This document shows positions 10,059 to 22,640 of a DNA stretch of 64,000 bases, piece after piece. Within the stretch, counting starts at the first letter, position 1; each line of letters begins with the position of its first letter. This stretch comes from Athripsodes cinereus. Lineage: Eukaryota; Arthropoda; Insecta; Trichoptera; Leptoceridae. The position numbers were made by a program, and so were the translations under genes. The notes under the pieces are model-generated. The model saw only the letters and a list, made by a program, of their open reading frames with translations, did no database searches and was not told the DNA's origin. The stretch is from contig OX388317.1 of the NCBI GenBank assembly GCA_947579605.1, forward strand, positions 23,641,384 through 23,705,383, given 5' to 3'.

Positions 10059-10925
10059 CTAAATATATATATATATTAAAAGTAAACATCATCATAACTG
10101 CTATTAAATATTGAAGTATGTACGTTTAATATACGAGACATTTAGCATAATTTATGTATTATTATTAAAATTGCATAAAATATTGTGTACAGAAATAAAA
10201 TAAATAGTGTGTATAAAAACGTTAAAGTTTTTAATTCATTTATACGGATTATGTTGAAAATATTACGATTTTTGCATTATTCGCTTAAGGTAAGTTTGTT
10301 TATTTAACCATTAACCATATTTTGTATATTGAAATGTTTTGTTTGCATTTACCTGATCAAATGTTTTGTAGATATTATTTCCTTACATTTTAGTTGTTAT
10401 AATGAATTTATTTTATTTTCCCTAGGTACTTAGCTACACGTTATTTTGCCTTATTATATTTTTTTCTATTTTGTTATTTTATAAATTCAAAGGCGTTTAC
10501 TATTCAATTTTATTTTTAAATTTTTGTACACTAAAAAGATACATGTTTTTTTAGGGAAGTTCTAGATATATTATTTTCACATTGAGAGGGGTGCGGATCA
10601 TAATAAAGATTAAGAACTACAGCTCTATACATGCTATATTTATGTAATGTATTCAATCTTGTATAATAATTATACAATATACAGGTACATATTATTATCA
10701 TTTATATATCTACCTACATCACAAGACACATAGTAACTAAACAACCCCTCATTGCCGTGACATTGACCTAACAAATAATGAGTCCAACAATACGTAATTA
10801 TTAAATCTAATGACATAATCCATACAGTTCAATACATAATATCTACATACATTAGTCATTATGTTATCTAATACTTTTATTGGGAACTATTAAATATACG
10901 TGTAAGTTCTTGTGGAGCTTAGTAC
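10059..10925. other. No gene recognised
   Basis: AT-rich spacer after the LINE tail; nothing supported. Confidence 0.4.
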
Positions 10926-11015
10926 TCAATATCTGTGGAGTCCAGGGAATAGAGTAGGTCTCTTTCCTGCAAGATTCCTAGAGTCTTATAAATGGCAGGT
11001 ACTAGAAAAATATCA
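10926..11015 (+). repeat. SINE family A, 5' part
   Basis: CTGTGGAGTCCAGGGAATAG and GGCAGGTACTAGAAAAATATC correspond to the family's 5' region seen at 53000 and 56340. Confidence 0.45.
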
Positions 11016-11129
11016 ATAATAATACTTTATAACTGTAACGTTGATTTTTTGTAATTTTTTAAGTGCCCCGTGATAGATTAGATATTTATTATATATTATT
11101 GTTATGCAACTTCTTCAATTTAGAAATTA

Positions 11130-11178
11130 CTTATTAGCAGCCGTGAGATATGTCACCCATCCTAAATGTCTTATTTTT
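11130..11178 (+). repeat. SINE family A internal fragment
   Basis: GATATGTCACCCATCCTAAA and TGTCTTA match the family core. It abuts the first unit of the 99-bp array. Confidence 0.5.
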
Positions 11179-11179
11179 T

Positions 11180-11971
11180 ATGGCATAGGGACCATGTATG
11201 TTCATCACACGCGACACCTAGTTCATAGAATATCCCATTTGAGGAAGACGACAGACATATAGATTATTCGTATTTTTTATGGCATAGGGACCATGTATGT
11301 TCATCACACGCGACACCTAGTTCATAGAATATCCCATTTGAGGAAGACGACAGACATATAGATTATTCGTATTTTTTATGAAATAGGGACCATGTATGTT
11401 CATCACACGCGACACCTAGTTCATAGAATATCCCATTTGAGGAAGACGACAGACATATAGATTATTCGTATTTTTTATGGCATAGGGACCATGTATGTTC
11501 ATCACACGCGACACCTAGTTCATAGAATATCCCATTTGAGGAAGACGACAGACATATAGATTATTCGTATTTTTTATGGCATAGGGACCATGTATGTTCA
11601 TCACACGCGACACCTAGTTCATAGAATATCCCATTTGAGGAAGACGACAGACATATAGATTATTCGTATTTTTTATGGCATAGGGACCATGTATGTTCAT
11701 CACACGCGACACCTAGTTCATAGAATATCCCATTTGAGGAAGACGACAGACATATAGATTATTCGTATTTTTTATGGCATAGGGACCATGTATGTTCATC
11801 ACACGCGACACCTAGTTCATAGAATATCCCATTTGAGGAAGACGACAGACATATAGATTATTCGTATTTTTTATGGCATAGGGACCATGTATGTTCATTA
11901 CACGCGACACCTAGTTCATAGAATATCCCATTTGTGGAAGACGACAGACAGATAGATTACTCGTATTAGTA
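11180..11971. repeat. Tandem array, 8 units of 99 bp
   Basis: Units begin ATGGCATAGGGACCATG at 11180, 11279, 11378, 11477, 11576, 11675, 11774 and 11873. Inner units are nearly identical. Unit 3 has ATGAAATAGGG, and the last unit has several changes (CATTACACG, TTTGTGGAAG). The more diverged edge unit is what unequal exchange in a minisatellite would give. No coding potential is proposed. Confidence 0.95.
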
Positions 11972-12325
11972 GTTCTTGATAAATGAGATACAATGGTAAT
12001 AAACGATTTATTTATTAAAACAAACAAACATCAACAGGCACATCAAATACATATAGCAAAAACAACAATAACAAAACAAGAATCAAAGATGTGCCCTATG
12101 ACAGGCGTTATTGGTTAGTGTCTGAGTCCGCCGCAGGTCCAGGTCGGCCTACCACCCCAAAGCACCCGGAAGAACCCATGGAGCACTAAAGTACTCCCAA
12201 GAGTCTAACCAAGCTACCTCAAGATACCAGGAGCAAATCCAACAGCAAACAACAGATGATTCCTAATCAAATCAAGCCAAATAATTGAAGAACTTGAATT
12301 AAATATACCTACATCATACGCCCTT
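11972..12325. other. Unidentified GC-richer segment
   Basis: About 12080-12250 is less AT-rich (GAGTCCGCCGCAGGTCC, GGTCGGCCTACCACC) and may be a fragment of a LINE 3' UTR running into the relic at 12330. No open frame supports this. Confidence 0.3.
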
Positions 12326-12390
12326 GAAGTGAATTTATTCCACAAAACGGCGCACTATAAATTGTAAAATAATAATTATTATTATCAATT
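12326..12390 (+). repeat. LINE 3' UTR fragment
   Basis: CCACAAAACGGCGCACTATA followed by an AATAATTATTATT tail matches the 3' end of the LINE at 6163-6243. Confidence 0.55.
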
Positions 12391-12945
12391 TAGAATTAAA
12401 ATTAGACACTATTGAAGATAAATTAATGTATAACGTAAGGGATGTTTCAGGCGTATCTGCGGTTTTCTATGAAACGGAAATATATTTCAATATGATTCTG
12501 AAGAATCCACTTACAGTCAGTCATGTTTAAGCTAGTTTAAAGTACTGAATAAAATATTATGACATTACGTAACTCAGGTACAGAGGTAACTTATGTCTGT
12601 TATACAAAACTATGTATGTATGTTGATTCAATATTTACCCGTATAGATCCATCGCTTTGAAGGCAGCGTTAATACTTAATGCAAACACACTAATAATAGT
12701 TACATACAATAATACAACAGAGTCAATATTTTATTATTAAAACAGGGATATCAAATATCGTAGATACCATAAAAACTCTCTTTTAAAAGTTCAGCAACGA
12801 AAATTTTAGGAATATTAGAAAAAAGTAACTTGGTTCTTTCCTTTTTTTGTTGTTTGTATTTCTTTAAAGGTTAACAGGATTATTTTGGGGTTAGCTGAAG
12901 AAATTCTGTACACGATAATCCTCCCATTCGTCAAATATAAATTTC
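12391..12945. other. No gene recognised
   Basis: AT-rich, no supported feature. Confidence 0.4.
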
Positions 12946-13168
12946 CTGAGAGACCTTTTTGCCCGTGGAATTCTTGGTAAAGAATAGACTTCTCATTCTT
13001 TTCTGTAAGTATTCGAGCGCTTTAAAAAGCAGGTATTCGTAAAACATGTAGGTAATATCTTCAGTTCAGCGATGAAGTATGCCACCCATCCTGAATGTCT
13101 TAACTATCATTGTCACGGAGAGGACGACTTGCATATTATTGGCCCGCTGGCTACTCCAGTTGTGGAAG
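12946..13168 (+). repeat. SINE family A copy
   Basis: Near full-length: GCCCGTGGAATTCTTGG, CAGGTATTCGTAAAAC, ATGCCACCCATCCTGAATG, CACGGAGAGGACGACTTG and GGCTACTCCAGTTGTGG in order. The 3' end runs directly into repeat family B. Confidence 0.75.
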
Positions 13169-13252
13169 ATCGCGTCTTTGCGATAAACTCGCCCTCTGTA
13201 TATTGATGTCATTGTTTTTTTATCAATGTACAGTAAAGAATGAATAAATAAA
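13169..13252 (+). repeat. Repeat family B (LINE 3' end or SINE)
   Basis: GGAAGATCGCGTCTTTGCG, AACTCGCCCTCTGTATATTG, ATCAATGTACAGTAAAGAAT and an AAATAAATAAATA tail. Other copies: 13970, 23198, 37395, 51312 and 61498. The tail and AATAAA-like signal suggest a LINE 3' end or a dependent SINE. Confidence 0.65.
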
Positions 13253-13969
13253 TAAGATACCGTGATGATATGGATGGATTTTTATGAATCTTTATAACCC
13301 CTGAATCGTTAATATCATATTATTGTATTTGAGAGCCGATAATTTGTTCAATGTCAGGTAGTCAAATAGGTAAATAATATCTAATATGTTCCGTATAAAT
13401 ATATTAATTAGAGGGGAAAATGTCAAAACATATAGAGTCTGAAAAAATATTTCAACAGCATATAAAAACAGTTGACTTTATATTAGAGAAGAGACAGCTC
13501 ATTTGTACAACGACTTAAGGGAGGAGCAGAAATGGTGTTCCGATGTTTACGAATCGGATTAGGTTTATGCAAATTTTTATCTTATCTTATCAATGCAACT
13601 CTTATTAATGTCAACAATACTGACGATTTCGGGGTCTCCTAGAATATGATCATATGATGCTTTTCTCTCTTTATATTTTCATTCTTCTTTCTTCTCGTTG
13701 TGACTTTAAGTAATTGAAAGATTGAGACCATAACATTCTTAATGGGGGTTTAAATTGAGTTTTGACTTTTTTTAGAAATCAATTAACCATCGTATGAGGT
13801 ACTATTGCAAATTTAACACATAAAACCATAACATAAATATAAATGGTTAATGTTTGAGGCATTCCTAATTCCAATTACAACCCATATTTGGTTGTTTTAA
13901 ATAGTTATCGTATTATCATAACATTAAGATGCTAATTGTCTTGGTGACGTTTTGTGACGAATTGTCTAG
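13253..13969. other. No gene recognised
   Basis: AT-rich, no supported feature. Confidence 0.4.
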
Positions 13970-14030
13970 ATGGGTTAATAGTTGGAAGATATCGCTTCTG
14001 CGATAAACTCGCCCATTGTACAATATCATT
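13970..14030 (+). repeat. Repeat family B fragment
   Basis: GGGTTAATAGTTGGAAGATA and GATAAACTCGCCCATTGTA match the 5' part of family B. Confidence 0.6.
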
Positions 14031-15152
14031 TATTTGTATCAGATTATTTTATAGCCTGGTAGGTAAATATGTATTGTGCCATAAAGTTTATTATTATTGC
14101 CTCATTCCTGCTTATATTGAAGTAAAATCTACCTGACACAGTCATAAAATAACCTTTACGAATTAAAAAAATGTCCTTCATTCAAGCCTTGTGACATAAT
14201 TATGTTTGGTCACATTACCAATTTTCTATTTGAATCTAGTCTATACAAGGTTGATATGTTGAACACAACAAATAATTTTCTCAAAAATCATGACACAGAT
14301 TTCCAATAATATCGAAAAAGTAAACTTTATTATCAATTTTGCGGTAGTGGTGAATCTTAAATAAATAATATAATAGGTACCTAATGTGATAAGATCCAAA
14401 TGCAGTGTCGAGATATATTAAACACGTAGGTACCTATTTATGTAAGCAAATATTTATTTTATGCAAACTTTGATTTGGCAAATAAAAACTATCAATATTC
14501 AATAATTACATCAATATCAATGATAGCAACGATAAATTGGAGCAATAAATATTGAACACAAATTCGTTATCTATTTCATTTTATTTTATTATTTTTTTTT
14601 GTAAGGAACAAATAGTCAATACAACAAATATTACAAAAATTAAATTACACACAATATAGACCAATAAAGTCCCCCTATATTACCACAGTATAAAAATTCA
14701 AAACGATTAAACAAAACAAAGATAAATGAAATAATCAATAAAAACAGGGAAATACCTCAAAATGGTATGGTATAGTACAGCTCAACTCACCAGATAACCA
14801 TTTTATAGTACAATACAATGAATATTTTATTTATTTATTTCTTAATAAATTATAATTTACATAATAATTTGATATACCCGGTATAGTAGGTATTGTGCCG
14901 AAAAGTTAACATTAAAAAAATAATTGGTTTTTAGAAAGTTGTACGGGATTTCAATATAAAACAATGCAGTTCATGAGAAATATGAAAATCCCGACATTAA
15001 AAATATCCTCGCACTTAAAAAGGTACCTGCATAAATAATGTATTGTTTACTAATCTTTGTACCTACCTGTATTCACAATTATTATCATTGTTTATTTAAA
15101 TTTGTACCTGCATAGCAACAGGGGTAATAAAAAGAATAATTCGACAAAGGAT
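14031..15152. other. No gene recognised
   Basis: Very AT-rich with small A and T runs; nothing supported. Confidence 0.4.
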
Positions 15153-15230
15153 TAAGGCGCATTCATTATGTATCAACGTAAGGCGCATTCATTATGTATC
15201 AACTTAAGGCGCATTCATAGTGTATCAATT
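15153..15230. repeat. Three 26-bp tandem units
   Basis: TAAGGCGCATTCATTATGTA starts at 15153, 15179 and 15205; the third unit has one substitution (ATAGTG). Confidence 0.9.
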
Positions 15231-15599
15231 TATTTAATGAATATTCTAGAATGCGTTTGTATTAATATTATTGAATATTGGCTTGCTTGGATTTTTTTTT
15301 ATACCTACGCTTCGAGCTATTGAGTGTCGATATCGACGATATTTTCAATTATGTAAACGACTCTTTAGGTATGAATTTTAATTTTATTGTGACATATGTA
15401 TGTACATATTTTAAATATTTAATTATCTACCTAAAGGGTTGTATTGTGATATATGTAATAGAATAAGGTGTGTTATTTTGTGTTGTGCGAAAAAGACGCT
15501 ATAATTATAAATGGTGATAAAGGACACAAGAAATATGATATCAGTGAAAGAGACACTTACTCGTAAATTAATTTATATGTGAATTAATTAATAATTAAA

Positions 15600-16357
15600 A
15601 TCAGTGCGTTGGACGCTTCATAACATAATATTTATTTGTAAATATTTATTTCATCATGTACATAATTCCTGGAATGCAGACAAGGGTGCAGGTGTACTCG
15701 CAATACAATGGAACTTGCGGTGAGCGTGTATTGGTATTCAATTAGCCAATCACGGCGCTGCACAGAGATGCATCACAGCGTAGGAGGGGTATATGACCAA
15801 CCCCTCTCTACACCACTCAAGGGTAGTAGAGAGATGTCCTTGAAAGATCAGTGAGTCTCCATCAGCCATCAGTGGTGAACAGTTATCATCAGTGCGTGGT
15901 AGTGATCAGTTGTCCTTGGTATAAGGATCGCTCCTGCCAACAGTCATCATCTGACCTTCAGAGAGACAAGTCTGTCTCTGGCCACTGGACTTCAGTTGAG
16001 TCGAGATATTCTCCTCCTGAAGTCATGACGAGCCAACTCTGCACCTGTGTAGGCTGGTAATTGCCTCCAGGAGCCTCGGACGTGGGACTTCGCCCTCCCA
16101 GCACTGCGCCCAGGGGCGCCTTCTTCAACTTGTTTGCCTCTAGGCATTTTCATGCCAAAGGCGCTCTCATCGTGGGATCCATTATAATCAACGCCAAGTG
16201 AAATTTAATTGTTTTAAAAGTGCTTTGTATTTTTTATTGAAATAATAATCAAGTGTGTTTTTGTTATATTGGGATAATTACGTGTGCACAGACAATACGG
16301 GGTAGTGAGTAAGTCGTAGTATTGTGTTGCTGGTTAAACAAATGTGTTTGTAATAGT
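15600..16357 (+). promoter_or_regulatory. GC-richer promoter and transcript-start-like block; possible solo LTR or 5' exon
   Basis: A distinct GC-richer block holds a CCAAT box (TTAGCCAATCACGG, about 15738) and a TATA-like GGGGTATATGACC about 45 bases further on. Beyond lie many CATCAG/ATCAGTG words like insect initiators and a GTGGTAAG donor-like site near 16355. That order suits either the U3-R-U5 part of an LTR retrotransposon or a host first exon with an intron donor. I found no second LTR, primer site or target duplication, and no protein in the short frame at 15851-16060. The choice between the two is open. Confidence 0.35.
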
Positions 16358-17590
16358 GGTAAGATTTTTTTTTGTTATTAATTAAATGTTTTTCTAAAAT
16401 TTACATTTGCTTTTTACACATTCGCCTATCTGTATACCTATAACTTGTCGTCTCTTATTTATATAGCCTCACTATATATTTAATTGAGACCATTTTTTTA
16501 TTGTTTTAACTCCTGGAGTGCTGTAAGTAGCCCAGTAGAGTCTCAGCCGCTGGCATTTTTGGCATAATTAATATTTAAGATTTTATATCCTCAACATAAC
16601 TATATTCTCACCTTCTCTCTCTACCACCCCCCCCCATATCAACTTTATTGATGCTGCCCAACTAGGTATATCCTGTACTAGGGAAAACATCTCACAAACA
16701 TATCAATCATATACAAACATTATACACAATTACAAAAAGCATTCATCTCCTACATATACATAATCACATTCATAACAAAAAAATACTGCACTGTTAACTG
16801 TCCATACATGAAATAATACATAAACAAACCATTTCTCCATATAAAATAAGAAAAAAAAACAACATATCCCTCAACCACACACATCACAAATCCCACACCA
16901 CATATTAACATACGTACATCACCCCACACAGAACACAAAACAAATCACGGAACAAATCCCAAAATATCTTGTAATCTCTCCAGTGGAATATCAGACACCC
17001 AACCATAACATGCTCTTCTAAATTCAACAAAAACAGTGATTTCTCTTATATTAAGGGGCATGATGTTAAAAAAATTGATAAATAATAAAAGCAATAAATC
17101 AATTATATAATAAAATAATAAATATAAAATTTTGTAAATAAAATAATTAAACCAATAAATTTAATTACAAAATCAAAAATAAACTCTCTTTTTTGGATTT
17201 ACAAAAAAGGATTCATAATCTTACTAAACATAACGTTTGAATTACATTTCTAATACCATAATAATTATGTCTGAGTAGTTTTAATAATATATGATTAACT
17301 ATCGCTCGATGATACTCGTAGATATATTAAATTCTCACAATGACAATGTACATATTATATTATGATTATAATAACTTTATTTCACTGCAAGTGTGAACTT
17401 ATACTGTCGTCAATATCATATTATTATCTTTTTGTTAATATATTATTATTATTTACCCAGTCAATAAATCATAAATTATGTTTGATAATAGTAATTTTGT
17501 TATTAGCTTCATTTCACCTGGTCGCAGTACGGCAATGCTACAATTATGTACCTAATAATTTGATATAATTTACCATCCCATCCTATCTCC
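16358..17590. other. No gene recognised; possible minus-strand LINE tail near 16640
   Basis: AACTTTATTGATGCTGCCCA at about 16640 reads, on the minus strand, as an AATAAA-bearing 3' end. The following 350 bases are C- and A-rich on the plus strand, unlike their surroundings, but show no recognisable protein. Confidence 0.3.
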
Positions 17591-17591
17591 T

Positions 17592-17800
17592 CAAGCCGTA
17601 TACTAAGCGGGGTAAGCAGAGAGGACGGATCTTATTACCTATCTTTACACCAAACCTACATACTTATTTTGCTTCCTTCATATTCGTGTAATTTCTAATG
17701 CCCATTTCACACCTGCTGATTTATTTTACTCAACATGCGGCTAGCTTTTAAAAATAAATTTATTTGGGTAAATGTGGTTCTCGGGTATCCGTGCTTCTTT
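17592..17800 (-). pseudogene. LINE family A 3' end, decayed
   Basis: Reversed words AGCGGGGTAAGCAGAGAGGA, CATATTCGTGTAATTTC, TTTACTCAACATGCGGC and GGTTCTCGGGTATCCGTG follow the same order as the intact LINE at 38861-39060. The frame is broken by many substitutions. Confidence 0.7.
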
Positions 17801-17839
17801 CAAACAACAGTATTTTCTTCGTCACACTAACATTTATTT

Positions 17840-18115
17840 TTAATTGTTTACTTTTTTCTTTTCCTTTTCAACCCACTCTCATTCACTCCTGAACGAAGGT
17901 TCTCCTTCATTTTTTTCACACTATTCAATCCTGCAACGTCTGCATCCACTTGACACAAGCGTGTTGAGTGATGTGATCCCTCCACCGCATTGGTGGTCTT
18001 CCTATGCTCCTGGTTGCCGCTCGTGGTCTCCAAGACGTAAGAGATTTTGGCCATTTGTCATCTGGGATTATAGCCATGTTTCCCGCCCATCTTTATTTGG
18101 GAGTTGCAATTTATT
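17840..18115 (-). pseudogene. LINE reverse transcriptase C-terminal relic
   Basis: On the minus strand one frame reads GRPPMRWRDHITQHACVK (about 17943-18000), the conserved GRPxxRWxDxI tail of LINE reverse transcriptases, with stops and frame changes on both sides. It belongs to a different family from the piece at 17592. Confidence 0.65.
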
Positions 18116-19057
18116 TACTAGTGACCAAAATTTCAAACATTGCAGTCATCTACTGAAAAAACCTGTACGATATATATAACTTGTATATTTGATTATTTTT
18201 TTTCTTAAACACTGTTTAATTTTTATTTTTATTAAACACTAGTTAATTTCAATTAAATATAAAATAAAAATATTATTAAACACTTTTTAATTTCCACGAT
18301 GTTACATATTAAATCCGAACGTTTTCGCCCATGATTAATATCTAACATAACGTAAATTAAACAGTGTTTAATATTTTTTTTTAAATTTAATTAAAATTAA
18401 AAATGGATTGTCACAGTATAAACACAAAAACTCTTGAATTATTAATAATTTGTTTATTTATTATTATATGCATTATTCCAACAGCTAACCACTTACGAGT
18501 ACGATTGACGTCTTGATAATATCGATAGAAAGATAGGTGTCCCTTGAGATTTGTAGTTGTAAGAAATAAAATAGAATAAAACTTATTCCCTATTAATGTT
18601 ATCAGTTTTTGTATCAATATTTGAAATCGTTATCTCTCCGTGTGAGTAGGCGCTAATTATACAATCAACATCCATCATCAATAATACTTTACAGTTTACA
18701 TGTAACTCCGTACTGTGTACTTGGAGTAAACTAGAAATATAATATTATGACTTCCATTAAACTGATTGTGTATATATTGTTGTGTTATGATTTGTTTGTA
18801 CAACAATCGAATTAGATTTATTTTTAGTCCGTCGAAGGTTATGTAAATATATGAGAATGTAATTTGTATTACATAGTGTAATAATTATTGCTTCATATTG
18901 TTAAGTTTACTAGGTTGAGAAATTGACAGTGATATTCCCAGAAATTCCTATGTAGATATTATAAAATTATAGGTCCCTGGAGAAGAATTAACTCTATTCT
19001 GTATTTAACATCTTGTGAAGGAGTGACCGATGAGAAGGCGCGAGAGAGATTGGACGG
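18116..19057. other. No gene; a decayed hammerhead-like word at 18300-18345
   Basis: On the minus strand GGGCGAAAACGTTCGG (about 18318-18333) looks like the GAAA, palindrome and cleavage part of the Penelope-type hammerheads, and AAACACTGTTTAATTT words flank it. Box 1 is lost. Confidence 0.3.
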
Positions 19058-19838
19058 ACATTAATAATGGGGAACTAATTATTTGATCGGCTATTAATCC
19101 ATTCGTTCGGCAAGAAAAAATCAGCATTTAAGTCATTTGCGCAGCAAACAATGTTTTCATCGGCAATAAATAAAAAATAATCGCAACACTTGTTTTACAA
19201 ACAAACTTGGTTATATCAGCAAATTAACAAATTTTAACAGCTTAGTAAATAATCGCACAACAAAATAATTAATTGACCAGCAGAATTGTTATTTGAGCAG
19301 CAGTATTATTATTTGACCGGCAGAAAATATTAGATAAACAATATTTTTCACACACCGATTTACCTTCGGATCCACATGAAGTTTTTGTGATTTCTTACCA
19401 AATTAATGATGACTACGAAAATATGCCAGTTTCCGCTTTGCTATATTAACGAAATATCTAACTGAAATGTCGAAAAACGCTAGAATCGTTGCTAGATGCT
19501 ACATATAAAATCACATAAAAAGATGCTACAAACAAAGATTTATTATTTGAACAAGATTAAAAATTTAGCTTTCACAAGTTTAATTAAAATTAGCTCACAG
19601 TTTGCTGCTCATTTATTTATTTTGCTGCACAAATAATCATTATGCTGGTCAAATAATAATTTTGCTGGTCGATTAAATTTAGAGTTTTATAATATCATAT
19701 TATTTGCAATACAAATTTAATTTTCTCGCTGGGCATAAGTAGCATATCAAAATGATATATTTGTCGACAGAATACATTTTTCTGCTGAACAAAACTTCAA
19801 TATTATGCTGATCGTTTAAATGATAGCCTTAATAATGC
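19058..19838. mobile_element. Foldback-like element with repeat-built inverted arms
   Basis: The left side carries repeated words of the form ATTTGACCAGCAGAATT (19080-19330), and the right side carries the complement, TGCTGGTCAAATAAT (19590-19815). The arms are therefore inverted repeats made of degenerate units of roughly 20 bp. Outer words CATTAATAATGG and CCTTAATAATG suggest termini. No transposase frame is present. Confidence 0.45.
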
Positions 19839-19874
19839 GACTCCGGAGACAGTGCAGTGGATTTTAGACTCAGC

Positions 19875-20176
19875 GGAGTTACTCTTGACACAATCTAAAT
19901 ACGATCTTAATCTAGTCTTGATCTTTATCATATGCGCGAAAGGACTATAGTAAAAAAAAACGCGCTACTGCGAGATTGGTATTTTTTTTTATTTTCCTTT
20001 ATTGGCATTTCTACAGGTTTTTACATTAATATAGTATAAAACAATTAGGTATAGTATTAACCCAATTACAGAATGCACATATTATGTTTATGCAAGTATT
20101 TTTGACTAATATAGTCACTTCGCGCGTCGTATGATTAAGATTAAGATCGTATTTAGATTTTGTCAAGAGTAACCCT
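19875..20176. mobile_element. MITE family C, copy 1
   Basis: Long inverted repeats: GTTACTCTTGACACAATC at 19878 and its near complement ending GTCAAGAGTAACCCT at 20176, each continuing inward through ATACGATCTTAATCT and GCGCGAA. The centre includes a T run. No coding part. Confidence 0.75.
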
Positions 20177-20269
20177 ACAGATCAAAACATTCGAGTTGAG
20201 GTGGAAATTGAACACAGAAACTAGGGAAAAAAATAGTCGATGATGTATAAAAGTACCTAAAAAAACATT

Positions 20270-20320
20270 GTACGCGCCTCAAATATACTACCCCACTTGT
20301 GGGATGTGCTGTGATGTTAT
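20270..20320 (+). repeat. SINE family A 3' end
   Basis: ACTACCCCACTTGTGGGATG and TGCTGTGATGTTATAG, the family terminus only. Confidence 0.55.
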
Positions 20321-20574
20321 AGATAAATATGCATGAAATTCTTATAAACTCCTTTGCATATCCTCTACTTTTGATGCGTATCGAAAATAATAAATGGGTA
20401 AATAGTTAAAAAAAACATTTGCGTTTTTTTTGAACAAACATTGAATGAGAACAACTGTACAAAATTCAACCAATCCACAGAAAAATAACAAAAATCTTTC
20501 AGAATCGTAATGTAAATAAAGAGTTATTCTATCTTCAAACTGTTTTTACATGCTTGTTATTTTTTCTGCTTAAG

Positions 20575-21045
20575 GAGCATTCGCATTTGTCACTTTTTAA
20601 GTGATCGCTCAAGATGAATCATCGAAAGTGAAAAGCGTGAAAAGACGTTTCATTCTCAGTGAACACTCGGAATGAACGATGAAAGCCAATCGACATATTT
20701 TTTACCAAAACTCTTTTGACTTATGAACCCATAAATAATATTTTTCCTACTATTTGTCCCTTTTCTCTAAGAGAATTAAATGTCAGAATCATAAACAAAA
20801 CGGGCGCGTTTTTGTGTGTTTTCACGAATTTAATCAATTTATTTTCATTTTCAATAATTAATATATTTTTTTTACGAAAATACGTCATACCACACACAAC
20901 ATAACCGTGAGTATAGACATGACAGTGAAAGCCGAGGAAGAAAAGTGTGATCAGTCAGACGTGTTCATTGTAGATAAACAGCTTCGATCCTTTCACTGTG
21001 GGTGATCATCCAAAGTGAAACAATGTGAATATGTTCAATTATTGA
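20575..21045. mobile_element. Possible MITE with imperfect inverted ends
   Basis: The left end GCATTCGCATTTGTCACTTT resembles the complement of the right end (AAAGTGAAACAATGTGAAT), giving a 460-bp unit rich in GTGAAA words. Ends are imperfect and the target duplication is unclear. Confidence 0.35.
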
Positions 21046-22435
21046 TACCTACCACACAGTTTCAGCGAGTGTGTTTCAGTACCTACCTAATAACTAATGG
21101 CTTATTATTATTTTTATCCCAAATAAAGTAATACGTCACTATCTAAGAACCATTTCTTGTTCACATAACATTCACATAAATTCACCACAAAGACTAATTA
21201 CTATTACGGAATACCTAATCGTAAAATATTATGATCCATTCATTACATAACTACGAGTAATACTTCACGTCAAACTGTTCGTTACAGCTGACAGTAAAGT
21301 ATTTTCAATGCTCTGAAAACAAATTAATCGAAAACTCTACATAATTCTTATTCTTTTTTATTCTTTAAGTAATAATATCCTCGACTACATACTTTTGTCA
21401 TCTAAATATATATAATGTTTGTTTGTCGATGTTATTTTTACAATTAACCATTGTATAAGGTCACATACTCATATGTATGTAAATTTAACAAACGAAACTA
21501 TCATATATAAGGCTTAGAAAGACAAGGTCACCTTATTTAGTGTTAAATTTAAATAATGTTTGTGTTTTTGGGTGCGTCGCTGTAGATTATCGATGTTTCC
21601 TTTCTGTCGAATTTTTGATAAAGAGACAAAAAAAAATGACGAAAATCAACATTTTTAATTACTATATTTCCAAATGGTGGGCAAATATTGGGTTCATATC
21701 GTTTGAGTTAAAAAAAAATTGAAAGGTTTAAGAGGATTTATATGCAGAGGGCTAGCAGTTGTATTAATTACCAACATCAGCAGAACTTCATGATACATTT
21801 TTTAAAGATATTATATAGATTTGAAATAAGCCCAAATACATCCGAAAACCCTAAAGTGAGCGATATGCTCGTGTGGTGAAGATGGAGCTGGTCGGCAGTG
21901 GGAGATGAATGAAACCAAAATAAAATTGCCCATTGTATTTGATTTCAACGAGCCCAATTTCTGAAGCTTCTGCTGAAAAAAAAAACAAAACGTTTTTCCT
22001 TATACAACATTAAGTTGATTAATCTGATAAAACGTATACCTACAACTTTTTCGTCTTATGTATTCTTATCACGATTTCTAATGTTCTGTACAATTTAATT
22101 TTAAAGCGAAATTTCTCTCGAAATATTATTTTGATTGTTATTACAAAAGTATATAAAATTTCAAGCGAAAATAATGTGTGTATAGTGTGGGTAGATATCA
22201 GTGATATTTCAGTAAATTAATACAAAACGTTTCTATGAACGAGTACATAACATCTCTATCCACAGTGGCGGTTTTTCCTTAGGAGCCGTGCTGATACGGC
22301 ATACTTCTTTTATAAATTCAATAAGCAGGTATCCATTTTTTATTTTAAAAAGAAATTATAAAAAAATTATAATAAACAAAAAAATCATTAAAATAGGTAC
22401 AACATTCTTTAAAAAACGCAGTGAATCTTTTTTGT
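21046..22435. other. No gene recognised
   Basis: AT-rich, no supported feature. The short frame at 21540-21722 is not convincing. Confidence 0.4.
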
Positions 22436-22439
22436 TATT

Positions 22440-22640
22440 ATGGATGAGAATTCATTCATTCGTTCATACGATCACATCATCTCCCACAAGTAAACCACCC
22501 GCATATTGTAAAACATGCAAATTGTGGACTTCATTGCAGTCAAAATTAAGGCATTAAGGATGAGTGATATATAAATGTCTTATACGTCGATGGGATGTTT
22601 TACGATTCCCTGCCATTCACAGGACATTTAGAGACAACAA
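22440..22640 (-). repeat. SINE family A, decayed copy
   Basis: CTCCCACAAGTAAACCACC, AACATGCAAATTGTGG, AAGGATGAGTGATATA and ATTCACAGGACATTTAGAGA follow family order in reverse, with many changes. Confidence 0.55.

Noticed and set aside
11180..11971. Regular repeats resembling a CRISPR array
   Set aside because: There are no unique spacers between repeats. The 99-bp unit repeats whole, and the context is eukaryotic.
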